This document shows, in pieces, positions 9,215-16,646 of a stretch of DNA of 64,000 bases (positions are counted from its first letter, which is position 1; each line of letters opens with the position of its first letter). This stretch comes from CAVWSM01 sp963799425 (GTDB taxonomy: Bacteria; Actinomycetota; Actinomycetes; Jiangellales; Jiangellaceae), in assembly GCA_963799425.1 (NCBI GenBank), contig CAWCXA010000012.1:372001-436000 (forward strand). The letters run 5' to 3'. A program made the position numbers and the translations under genes. Below the pieces are notes generated by a model. It ran no database searches. It was not told where the DNA came from and was given only the letters and a program-made list of their open reading frames with translations.

Positions 9215-9381
9215 TGGAACTCCTCGTGATGGGTGTGCGATGGCGATACCTGCTCGGTGGTCATGCTCTTCTGGTCGTGTTGATGACGAATGGGAGCGGC
9301 GGAAGGTGACAGCCTTCAGCCGCGGATTTGCGTCCTGTCCCCACTCTGACTGCACCGACTGACAGATCTCATCGGGTTTTT

Positions 9382-10641
9382 TCAGGCTGGCTTCGGCGCC
9401 GCACCCGCCTGCTCGGTGTCGGCAGGCGATTTCTGCTGACGGCTCGCGATGAGGAACGGCACCGCGAGGGCCTGGAAGAACGCGCCGACGACGAACGAGG
9501 CGCCATAGCTGGCCACGTCGGCAACTCTGCCCAGGACGGGCTGGATCACCACGCCGCCGCTGCTGCCCATCAGCGACGCGAATGACAAGACCGTGGCCCG
9601 CTGCTGCGACGGGATCATGTCGTTGAGGTAGGCCTGCTGGATGGGCATCTCAGCGGCGAACACCAGCCCCCAGAGCACCATGAGCACCAGCGCGACCCAG
9701 AAGACGTTGTTGACTCCCAGCCCCAGCAGGATCACGACACTCACGGCGCCACCGAGGATCAGCACGCTGGTGCGCTTGCGGAACAGCCGGCGGAGCTTGG
9801 GCGCGGCATACCCGCCAACCACCTGGGCACCGGCGACGATGGCGGCCGCCAAGCCGGCGATGGAGTAGGCGGTGGGGTCGCCGTACAGCTCGAGCAGATA
9901 CGGCTGCAATGCGTAGAACGTGTAGATCCCGACACCTGCGGAAAACGGCGCCGCGAGCATCACGTACCGCACCGGCGGGTTGCGCAGTCCGTTGTCGATC
10001 GACGCGTTCCAGATGTTGCGGATCGCGGGCAGCGCCCGCTCGCCCCGCTGGGGCGTGAAGCCGAGGTCATGCATGAGCAGGTAGGCGACGACGAACATCG
10101 CGAGCAGCACGCCCACTCGCATCAGGAAGGGCACGCCGAGAGACGTCGCCTGCGCGATGACGCCGCCGAGCACGGACCCGCCCAGCATCGCGACGCCCGA
10201 CACCATCTGGCCGCGCCCGAACACCACCTCGAGGCCGCCTTCGTACCCCGCCGTCCGCAGCGCGTCGACCAGCCACGCCTCGACGGCACCGGAGAAGAAG
10301 GTGAACCCGAGGCCAAGCAGTACAGAGACGATCGCCCAGGCCCAGAACGGTCCGTTGACGACCCACAGCAGGTAGTAGAGGAAGGTGCTGAAGGAGAGCG
10401 TCAGCGTGCCCAGCAGGTACGAGGTCCGCCGCCCCATGGTGTCCGCCACGATGCCCGTCGGCACCTCGAAGATCACCATCCCCGCCGTGAAGAACGCGTT
10501 GGCGGCGAAAGCCTCTAAGTTGGACAAACCGGCGTCAAGTAGGAACAGGGTGTTGATGCCCCAGATGAACGAGGCCGCGAGCGTATTTCCCAGCAGCAAC
10601 GTCAAGTACGTCAGCTGGATCCGGCGAGCCAGCGCGTTCAC
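9382..10641 (-). CDS. MFS transporter, drug-efflux-like
   Basis: 419-residue membrane protein with about twelve hydrophobic segments. The cytoplasmic loop 2-3 motif appears as GIVADTMGRRTSYLLG, just after FEVPTG, which recalls the proton-coupling helix of multidrug efflux MFS proteins. The C-terminus is short and polar. It precedes the FAD oxidoreductase by 167 bp on the same strand. Substrate unknown. Confidence 0.85.
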   Translation of the reverse strand: MNALARRIQLTYLTLLLGNTLAASFIWGINTLFLLDAGLSNLEAFAANAFFTAGMVIFEVPTGIVADTMGRRTSYLLGTLTLSFSTFLYYLLWVVNGPFWAWAIVSVLLGLGFTFFSGAVEAWLVDALRTAGYEGGLEVVFGRGQMVSGVAMLGGSVLGGVIAQATSLGVPFLMRVGVLLAMFVVAYLLMHDLGFTPQRGERALPAIRNIWNASIDNGLRNPPVRYVMLAAPFSAGVGIYTFYALQPYLLELYGDPTAYSIAGLAAAIVAGAQVVGGYAAPKLRRLFRKRTSVLILGGAVSVVILLGLGVNNVFWVALVLMVLWGLVFAAEMPIQQAYLNDMIPSQQRATVLSFASLMGSSGGVVIQPVLGRVADVASYGASFVVGAFFQALAVPFLIASRQQKSPADTEQAGAAPKPA

Positions 10642-10719
10642 AGCGGTGCGAACACCTCCGTTCGCAGCTCTGTTCCGCGCTGGCCGACAGATCCCATTTT
10701 TGCGCCGCGGGCCCCGGGC

Positions 10720-11559
10720 TTACGGCGCCGGGTTTGCGTCGACCTCCCTGTGAAGCTCGACGCTCACACCTGCCGACCGTGACAGAGGTGCAAGCGCGTC
10801 GCTCGGCTCCAGGACGACCTCGGACTGCAGCACCGCCAGCACCTGACCGGCGAGGGCCTCCGCCGCCGCCGCAAGCTCAGCACCGGTTGCTTCGGAGCGG
10901 CGCAGGTCGCGTAGATCTCTGTCGAGACCCCGCAGCTGCGAGCGCCCGCTGCGAGTGAGGCTCACCTCGCCGCCTCCGACCACGACGAACTGGTACGCCG
11001 CAGCAAGGGTGTCGCACGTCGTACACCGGTCATTGATCGCTGCCGCGTGGTTGTCGGCAGACAGTGCGACGGTCCCCTCAGCCAGCACGACCTGGAAGGC
11101 GATCGCGGCGGTGCGACAGTCGACGCAGCTCGCGAACGCCAGAGCCGTGTTGATGGCGTGCACCGCAGGCCGAGAGGTCTTGTCGAACTCGAAGTCGCTG
11201 CGGACCTTGACGCGGCCGTCTCGCCGGTTCTTGACCTCGACTTCGTTGCGCAGTCGCTTGACCCGGACGTGTCCGTTACTGCTGCTCTTGCTGCTCTGGC
11301 GGACCGTGGTCGTGGCGGTGCCGCCGTCGTTGGAGCTCACCCGCGTGGTCGAGGTGCCGCCGTCGTTGGAGCTCTCCCGGGTGGTGGAGGTGGTGCCCTC
11401 GTTGGTCACGCTGACCTGTTGGTCGCGATGCACGATCGTCTGTTCGCCTGCGGCCGCCGGCGCCAGCGCACCGGACGCCACGACACCGATGGCTAAGGCG
11501 ACCGTCGCGGCCGCGCGCAAAACCGTTTGCTTGGGTGGCTGAACCAAGCGACCTGTCAT
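10720..11559 (-). CDS. Exported double-CxxC coiled-coil protein
   Basis: 279 residues. I do not recognise a named family. The N-terminus (basic residues, then AAATVALAIGVVASGALAPAAAG) is a convincing signal peptide with an AxA-type site near residue 38. Next comes a Ser/Thr/Asn/Asp/Gly-rich linker containing a near-duplicate SSNDGGTSTTR/SSNDGGTATTT, then two repeats with spaced cysteines: FASCVDCRTAAIAFQVVLAEG and RCTTCDTLAAAYQFVVVGGG. The C-terminal 90 residues are charged and alpha-helical (LRGLDRDLRDLRRSEATGAE), probably coiled coil. ATG overlaps the stop of the membrane protease/ATPase gene by 4 bp, so co-translation is likely. The cysteine pairs may bind metal or form disulfides outside the cell. 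Function unknown. Confidence 0.75.
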   Translation of the reverse strand: MTGRLVQPPKQTVLRAAATVALAIGVVASGALAPAAAGEQTIVHRDQQVSVTNEGTTSTTRESSNDGGTSTTRVSSNDGGTATTTVRQSSKSSSNGHVRVKRLRNEVEVKNRRDGRVKVRSDFEFDKTSRPAVHAINTALAFASCVDCRTAAIAFQVVLAEGTVALSADNHAAAINDRCTTCDTLAAAYQFVVVGGGEVSLTRSGRSQLRGLDRDLRDLRRSEATGAELAAAAEALAGQVLAVLQSEVVLEPSDALAPLSRSAGVSVELHREVDANPAP

Positions 11560-13931
11560 CTTCGCGCGCCTGGATCGTCGAACCCGTCGGCAACGGTCGC
11601 GGCCAGCGTCAGATAGGCATTCTGGGTGGCCGAACGCAGGTCCTCGATGGACGTGCGCGCACCGGCGGCCAGCGCCGGGTCCCACGGGATGCGCACCACA
11701 CCCGCGCACCTGTTGACGAAATGGTCTTCAATTCGGTCGAGCTCCACGAGTCCACCCCCCCGCACCGAGTTGATCACTGCAACAGCGCCAGCGGCCATAG
11801 CACCATAACCGTGCTGTTCTAGCCAGTCGAGAGTGCTCGCGGCCGCCCGCGCGCCGTCCAATGCGGGTGGCATGACGACGACGATCTGGTCGGCTTCTTC
11901 GAGCACACCCTGGATCGCACTGTCGAGGATGCCCGTCCCGGTGTCGAGCAGGATGAGGTTGTAGTGCCGGTCGAGCAGGTCGATCGCCTGCTGGTAATCA
12001 CGCTCGCCCAGCGCCTGCGTGATGCGCGGGTCGTCGTCGGACGCGATGACCTCCAGGCGCGTGCCGGCCTGCGATGTGTATGCCCGGATGTCGCTGTAGC
12101 GGTCAATCAAGTCACGGTCGCCAAGCAGGCTCGTGACGGTCTCCGACGTCTCCCTGCGTACGCGGTGGGCCAAGCTTCCCGCGTCGGGGTTGGCGTCGAG
12201 CGCAACCACGCGGTCGCCGCGCAGCTGCGCGAACGTGTGTCCGAGCATCAGTGTCGTGGTCGTCTTACCGGCGCCACCCTTGCGCGATAGCACGGCAACG
12301 CGTCGGCAACCACGAATCGGATGCTGGACGCGGTTGGCCAGGGCGCGCCCCTCCTCCTCCGCGTGGCTCGGTCCCAGGTTCACCGTGCCGCCCGTTGCCT
12401 TGTAGAGGCCGCGACGCCAGCCGGTCTCGGGCGCCCGCGCCTTGTGCCGCAGCATCCAGTCGTCGGTGAAGCTCGCCGCGGTGAGCTGCGTGGTCGAGGC
12501 GATCGGGGCGGGCAAGGCTGCCAGGGGCGCGTCGGACTGCTCGGGCCGCTGCATTGCTGGACTGGTCACGGAAACCTCCGCTGGTGCGACCGGCCGAATC
12601 TCGGCCGGTGGGTCGGTTGCGGGAGTGCGACGTGCCCGTACGTGGCGTACGAGCGGTGGTACACGACGTAAGAGCGAGGTGAACATCAGCGCCATACCGA
12701 CGAACGGCAGGACGACGAGGGGGATCGAGATCGCCGCCAGCACGGCCGACGGGATGTCGCCCTGGTCGAAGGCCGCCGCGCTGATCCCGGCAAAGTTGCG
12801 GACCGTGTGATTTGCCGCGACCACCATGTCGGGCAGCCGGATGATCAGCATGATCACGGCGGCGGTGAGCAGCGGTACGACGAGCAGCACCCAGGCGGCC
12901 ACGGTCACGCGCACCCGCGGGCGCAGCTCGGCGACCCGTGGGTCGAGGGGTCGTCGCGGGATGAACGATAGGAGTGTCGGGCGCACCCGGCCGAACAAGT
13001 CCGGGACACCGACGAGGTCCGAGAGCACGTAGTAACCGTCGAAGCGCATCACGGGCAGTAGCTGCTCGAGAGCCTGGATCTGTACGAGAAGGGCGGCGAG
13101 GAGCAGCACCGGCGACCCGGTTTGCTGCACGGCGAGCAGCAGGATCACGGCTGTCAGCGCGTTGAAGTAGATGCCACCGAGGTCTGTCCGCAGGCGGCTG
13201 CGGCGGTCGAGCCGGTAGGCGTCGCTGACGTCGGTGTAGAAGGCCGGAAGGATGACGTAGAGGCCGAATCCGATGCGACCCGGGTTCGCACCGCCATAGC
13301 GACACGCTGCGGCATGCCCCAGCTCGTGGATGAAAGTTCCCACCAAGACGAGGCCCAGAACCGCGAGGATGCTGCTCGGCAGCGTGGCGACACTCACTAT
13401 CGCAATCGGCAGCTGGTCCCCCCAGAGAACAGTGACGTCGAGAACGGCGAGTGCAACGGCAACTGCCAGCACAAGGGGTCCCCAGACCAGTGGCGCAAGC
13501 ACTCCGGCGAGTGCGCGCACGTACCGCGCGGTGAGAAGCGTGCCGCGCAAGCGCAGCGCCAGCAGCGGATCGGCTCGCGGCGGCTTTACGTGAGAAGTGC
13601 CGGCCAGTAGGCCGAGCAGTGCGAGGCGCTGAGCGACGAGGAACCGGACGCCTTCCGCTGGGAGGCGCCGGCGCACTTGGGCAGAGACGCGGTCGGCCAC
13701 TGCAGTCGCGTCCCGTCGGCCGTCAAGGCTGGCGGCGACAAGGTACAGAAGTCGGGACAAGTGCACGATCTGGCCATCGGCCCGAGTGACGAGGTACCGC
13801 TCGTCCTTGAAGCCCGAGCCCTCATAACGGCCGAGGAGTCGTACACCACGCGCCAGTCCGGGGAGGACCGTCGGAGCCATCGGCGTGACCTCGGTGGCCG
13901 TGCTCGTCGACTCGATCGGCTGCGCCCCCAT
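11556..13931 (-). CDS. PqqD-like/M50 membrane metalloprotease fused to MinD/EspI-like ATPase
   Basis: 791-residue composite. Residues ~25-110 resemble a PqqD-like recognition domain (YLVTRADGQIVHLSRLLYLV). Residues ~135-420 are a multi-spanning M50 (S2P/SpoIVFB-like) protease with zinc motif HELGH at 202-206 and the downstream MRFDGYYVLSD motif at ~295, the conserved DG aspartate. A Pro/Ala-rich linker follows. Residues ~490-791 form a P-loop ATPase: deviant Walker A KGGAGKTT (551-558), DANPDAGSLAHRVRR, and LLDTGTGI (661). The segment beginning GWRRGLYKATGG just before the P-loop is like EspI-type ATPases of type VII secretion loci. ATG at 13931 follows AAAGGGAG. It lies downstream of two peptide genes and overlaps the CxxC gene; the likely task is processing or export of the peptides. 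The fusion is unusual. Confidence 0.85.
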   Translation of the reverse strand: MGAQPIESTSTATEVTPMAPTVLPGLARGVRLLGRYEGSGFKDERYLVTRADGQIVHLSRLLYLVAASLDGRRDATAVADRVSAQVRRRLPAEGVRFLVAQRLALLGLLAGTSHVKPPRADPLLALRLRGTLLTARYVRALAGVLAPLVWGPLVLAVAVALAVLDVTVLWGDQLPIAIVSVATLPSSILAVLGLVLVGTFIHELGHAAACRYGGANPGRIGFGLYVILPAFYTDVSDAYRLDRRSRLRTDLGGIYFNALTAVILLLAVQQTGSPVLLLAALLVQIQALEQLLPVMRFDGYYVLSDLVGVPDLFGRVRPTLLSFIPRRPLDPRVAELRPRVRVTVAAWVLLVVPLLTAAVIMLIIRLPDMVVAANHTVRNFAGISAAAFDQGDIPSAVLAAISIPLVVLPFVGMALMFTSLLRRVPPLVRHVRARRTPATDPPAEIRPVAPAEVSVTSPAMQRPEQSDAPLAALPAPIASTTQLTAASFTDDWMLRHKARAPETGWRRGLYKATGGTVNLGPSHAEEEGRALANRVQHPIRGCRRVAVLSRKGGAGKTTTTLMLGHTFAQLRGDRVVALDANPDAGSLAHRVRRETSETVTSLLGDRDLIDRYSDIRAYTSQAGTRLEVIASDDDPRITQALGERDYQQAIDLLDRHYNLILLDTGTGILDSAIQGVLEEADQIVVVMPPALDGARAAASTLDWLEQHGYGAMAAGAVAVINSVRGGGLVELDRIEDHFVNRCAGVVRIPWDPALAAGARTSIEDLRSATQNAYLTLAATVADGFDDPGARR

Positions 13932-13966
13932 CAGCTCCCTTTCCCCGTCGGGCAGTACGAACTACA

Positions 13967-14000
13967 CCGGTGGGCGGCGGCTCCAACCGCCGCCCACCGG
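13967..14000 (-). terminator. Perfect 14-bp hairpin after the 71-residue peptide gene
   Basis: CCGGTGGGCGGCGG and its exact reverse complement, separated by six bases, begin 4 bp beyond the peptide stop and end 36 bp before the membrane protease start. There is no U-run. This is either an intrinsic-type attenuator or an mRNA 3'-stabilising hairpin that would let the small peptide be made in excess of the downstream enzyme. Confidence 0.75.
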
Positions 14001-14004
14001 GAGC

Positions 14005-14220
14005 TCACCCCTGCACCGAGGCCAGGATCTGACCCACGATCGCGTTGGCCTGCGAGTTGATCGTCGCCGCGTTCACGGCTACGCCCACCCCGACCACGAC
14101 GGGGACATTGATGTTGATGAAGGCCAGCTCTTCGCGGGCCGGCAGCAGCTCACCGGTCTGTGCGGACAACTCGGCCATCGTGACGACCGACCCGCGGGTC
14201 GGCTCCAGATAGGTAGGCAC
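14005..14220 (-). CDS. Small peptide 1 (71 aa), paralogue of the neighbouring peptide
   Basis: GTG start at 14220 preceded by AGGAGG with good spacing, so this is a genuine translated ORF. The product has a polar, acidic N-terminal part containing ELSAQTGELLPAREELAF and a hydrophobic, Ala/Val/Asn-rich C-terminal part with VNAATINSQANAIVGQ. It shares ELLPxRExLAF and NAATINS-A-A--GQ with the peptide encoded just upstream. No signal peptide and no cysteines. A leader-plus-core layout like that of RiPP precursors is plausible; a self-assembling structural peptide is the alternative. Not recognised as any named family. Confidence 0.8.
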   Translation of the reverse strand: MPTYLEPTRGSVVTMAELSAQTGELLPAREELAFININVPVVVGVGVAVNAATINSQANAIVGQILASVQG

Positions 14221-14234
14221 GTTGCCTCCTCTCC

Positions 14235-14277
14235 TGTCCGTGGGTCGCCCTCGACTCGCCAGGGCGACCCACGGACA
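14235..14277 (-). terminator. Perfect 17-bp hairpin between the two peptide genes
   Basis: TGTCCGTGGGTCGCCCT at 14235-14251 pairs perfectly with 14261-14277 around a 9-base loop. It lies 20 bp after the stop of the 61-residue peptide and 15 bp before the start codon of the second peptide, leaving the AGGAGG ribosome site just outside the stem. Probably a partial terminator or RNA-processing/stability element. Confidence 0.78.
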
Positions 14278-14297
14278 TGTCAGTACGGAAGGTCTGC

Positions 14298-14483
14298 CTA
14301 CGACTGGGTGACGAAGATCGCCTGACCTGCCAGAGCAACAGCGGCCGAGTTGATCGTCGCCGCGTTGAGCGCCAGGGCGCTGTTGTTCGCGACGACGCCT
14401 GCCCAGTTGAAGAACGCGAGAGCCTCGCGCTCGGGAAGCAGTTCAGCCTGCTCCAGGGAGAGTTCGGAGATCGTGAACTCCAC
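14298..14483 (-). CDS. Small peptide 2 (61 aa), first gene of the leftward peptide operon
   Basis: I place the start at GTG 14483, eight bases after the near-perfect Shine-Dalgarno GGGGAGGTGA; the GTG three codons upstream overlaps that site and is unlikely. N-terminal half: ISELSLEQAELLPEREAL. C-terminal half: hydrophobic/Asn-Ala-rich with ANNSALALNAATINSAAVA. Clear paralogue of the peptide encoded downstream. No signal peptide, no cysteine. The strong ribosome site implies high expression. Candidate precursor for the adjacent M50/ATPase fusion; function unknown. Confidence 0.8.
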   Translation of the reverse strand: MEFTISELSLEQAELLPEREALAFFNWAGVVANNSALALNAATINSAAVALAGQAIFVTQS

Positions 14484-14681
14484 GGTGGTCACCTCCCCTC
14501 AGGTGATTGTCGGGACGGTCGGTGCACCGAGACCCAGTGAGCCGCACGCTGCGTGACGTGGGCGTGACGCGCACCGTGTCTGTGGCGTGACAGTGCCGTG
14601 ACGCGCTCTAGGCGGCGGCCTACCGTCCCTGGTGACCGCTGGCTGGACATGCGCTCACGAGCTCGGCGGTGAGGAGGAAGC

Positions 14682-14978
14682 GTGCCCAGTGACCGCGGCA
14701 AGGAGCACCCCGCGGACCGACGACAGGACCTGCTCGTCGGGATCCGGTCAGCACTGCACGCGGCTGGCGAGTACGAGCCGCGTGGGCGGGGACGCGATGA
14801 TGTGGGGGTCCTCGTCATTCGCATCTGGCGGGAAACAGGCGGCCAACTACGGGCCCGGCTGACGAGCATCGACGCCGAGGCCGAGGACTCCGAGGTCATC
14901 TCTTGGGTCAGCAACGCCGAGCAACTTTTGGACAGCGTGACCGTCTGGGTGAACGACTACCGCGAACGAGGCCAGTGA
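14682..14978 (+). CDS. 98-aa protein of unknown function, divergent from peptide operon
   Basis: GTG start with GAGGAGGA four bases upstream, so real. The protein has a charged N-terminus (MPSDRGKEHPADRRQ), then DVGVLVIRIWRETGGQLRARL and a C-terminal helix VISWVSNAEQLLDSVTVWVNDY. No membrane segment or known motif recognised. It shares a 198-bp divergent promoter region with the peptide genes and is followed, after ~190 bp, by the SARP regulator. Its role is likely within this locus. Confidence 0.7.
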   Translation: MPSDRGKEHPADRRQDLLVGIRSALHAAGEYEPRGRGRDDVGVLVIRIWRETGGQLRARLTSIDAEAEDSEVISWVSNAEQLLDSVTVWVNDYRERGQ

Positions 14979-15165
14979 GACCAATGAGGTCAGTGAGACC
15001 AGAGTGGCCACCGTTCGTGCGCGGGACGACACGCTCCGCGTTGCGGTTGACAGGCTGTGACCAACGGGACCACGCTCGGTTCGCTGAAAGACGTGCGGGT
15101 GTGTATCGGCAGGGCAAGGAGCCGGCTCTTTCCGTCACAGGCTTACCCGTATGAGGGGGGCAATG

Positions 15166-15906
15166 ATGGGCAGTGCTGCGGCCAGACAGACGGCCGTTGT
15201 CCGGCGCGCCACCTGGCGCCGGCTCGATCTCCTGGGCAACTGGCGCCTCGTCGCGGGGGGGACAGAGGTTGCTTGCCCGGTGAACGCACGGCGGTTGCTC
15301 GCACTGCTCGCGCTGACGGGGCCGAGGCCTCGACGGTTCCTGGCCGGCACATTGTGGCCGGAGTGCAGCGAGGCCAACGCGCTGGGCAGCCTCCGGGCGA
15401 CGCTCTCACGCGCAGCCGGCCTTCGCGACGTGATCCGGGTCGACGGCGAGACGGTGGCGCTCGCCGATGACGTCGAGGTAGATGTCGACGCCCTGACCGC
15501 GGCGGCCAATCAGGTGCTGCGCGACCCCCGATACCAGTCAGTCGCTGCGCTCGACGTGCTCATCGCCGACGAGCTGCTCCCCGGGTGGTACGACGACTGG
15601 GTGTTGCTGCGCCGCGAGCGGTTACGTCAGCTCCGGCTGCATGCGTTGGAGACACTGGCCGAGCGCCTCTCCGCGAGCGGTCGCTACGCGGAGGCCGTGG
15701 ATGCGGGGCTTGCGGCGGTGGAGATCGAGCCCCTGCGCGAGAGCTCGCACCGCTGTCTGATCGACGCACATCTGCAGGAAGGCAATCGCGTCGAGGCGTT
15801 GCGACAGTTCCGCATCTACCGCGACCTGCTGAGCACGGAGCTGTCGATCGAACCGTCGCTGACGCTGATGGAGCGGCTTGGGTCGCTGCTGCCCGCTGCG
15901 CGTTAG
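15166..15906 (+). CDS. SARP/BTAD-family transcriptional activator
   Basis: 246 residues starting at the second of two adjacent ATGs after GAGGGGGG (ATG 15163 is equally possible). The N-terminal OmpR-like winged helix (LDLLGNWRLVAGG, LLALLALTGPRPRRFLAGTLWPE, GSLRATLSRA) is followed by the BTAD helical domain (ADELLPGWYDDWVLLRRERLRQ and HRCLIDAHLQEGNRVEALRQF). No ATPase or TPR extension, so it is a small pathway-type SARP. Such regulators control specialised-metabolite and peptide clusters; the adjacent divergent peptide operon is the obvious target. Its 3' end overlaps the convergent hydrolase by 3 bp. Confidence 0.9.
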   Translation: MGSAAARQTAVVRRATWRRLDLLGNWRLVAGGTEVACPVNARRLLALLALTGPRPRRFLAGTLWPECSEANALGSLRATLSRAAGLRDVIRVDGETVALADDVEVDVDALTAAANQVLRDPRYQSVAALDVLIADELLPGWYDDWVLLRRERLRQLRLHALETLAERLSASGRYAEAVDAGLAAVEIEPLRESSHRCLIDAHLQEGNRVEALRQFRIYRDLLSTELSIEPSLTLMERLGSLLPAAR

Positions 15907-16646
15907 CGAGCCAGGCGGTCGAGCTCCGCGGTCACGGTGGACCAGGCCGGCGTCAGCGGATCGATGAGTGCGTAGTGCCCCGTCGCTGGAGCAAGCACTA
16001 GGCGGGCGTTCGGGTGTTGTCTCACGTACGAGCGCGCAACGGCCACCGGCACGATGGCGTCCGCCTCCCCGTGTAGCAAGGTCACCGAGGTGCACGGGCT
16101 GGGCAACATCATCGGGTCAGCATCGGAGCGCTGCTCCGCCGCCTCGCCGAGGAACGCCCGCACGGCTCCGCGGCCGAGCCCGAGCTGTTCGGCGAGCAGC
16201 AGGTCGGCGACCGGTGCGAGGGCCAACGTGCCGCGCAGTCGGGCCGGGGGTGCCGCCGCGGCGAGCCAGAGCACGAGGTGGCCACCGGCGGAGTGGCCTA
16301 CGGTGACGACATCGAGATCGGGAGCCACGAGCTGTGGTACGGCCTGCGCGGCCAGCCGCACATCGCCGAGCGTGGAGTTCGGGTCGTGCGGTATGCGGCG
16401 GTACTCGACCGATGCGGCCGTCCAGCCCAGGTCGGCAAGCGCTGCGGCGGCCGAGCGAAGATGCGTACGGTCGTAATGCGGGCGCCAGAAGCCGCCATGC
16501 ATGAGTAGAGCCAAGGTGTCGCGACGCGCCCCGGTGGGCCGCCAGACCTCGACGACGTGGGCCGGATCCGGGCCGTACGACAGCACCTCGTCGGCCGCTC
16601 GAGCTTGGCGGGACAGGACTGACTCGTCCTCGACGAAAGCGCTCAT
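15903..16646 (-). CDS. Alpha/beta hydrolase, probable kynurenine formamidase
   Basis: 247 residues from ATG 16646, which overlaps the kynA stop by 1 bp (TGATG). The oxyanion-hole motif LLMHGGFWRPHYDR and nucleophile elbow VTVGHSAGGHLVLWLAA, with late Asp (HGEADAIVP) and His (TGHYALIDP), give a complete catalytic triad. The HGGxW motif is found in the alpha/beta-hydrolase type of arylformamidase. Position as the third gene of a kynU-kynA operon supports hydrolysis of N-formylkynurenine. Confidence 0.85.
   Translation of the reverse strand: MSAFVEDESVLSRQARAADEVLSYGPDPAHVVEVWRPTGARRDTLALLMHGGFWRPHYDRTHLRSAAAALADLGWTAASVEYRRIPHDPNSTLGDVRLAAQAVPQLVAPDLDVVTVGHSAGGHLVLWLAAAAPPARLRGTLALAPVADLLLAEQLGLGRGAVRAFLGEAAEQRSDADPMMLPSPCTSVTLLHGEADAIVPVAVARSYVRQHPNARLVLAPATGHYALIDPLTPAWSTVTAELDRLAR

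Noticed and set aside
7835..10641. Assigning the FAD oxidase as an inositol-pathway enzyme
   Set aside because: It is separated from iolG by the operator region, all pathway steps already have genes, and BBE enzymes have no role there.
11556..14492. Type VII (ESX) secretion locus
   Set aside because: The ATPase half is EspI-like, but the small proteins have no WxG motif and no EccB/C/D/E or mycosin is present.
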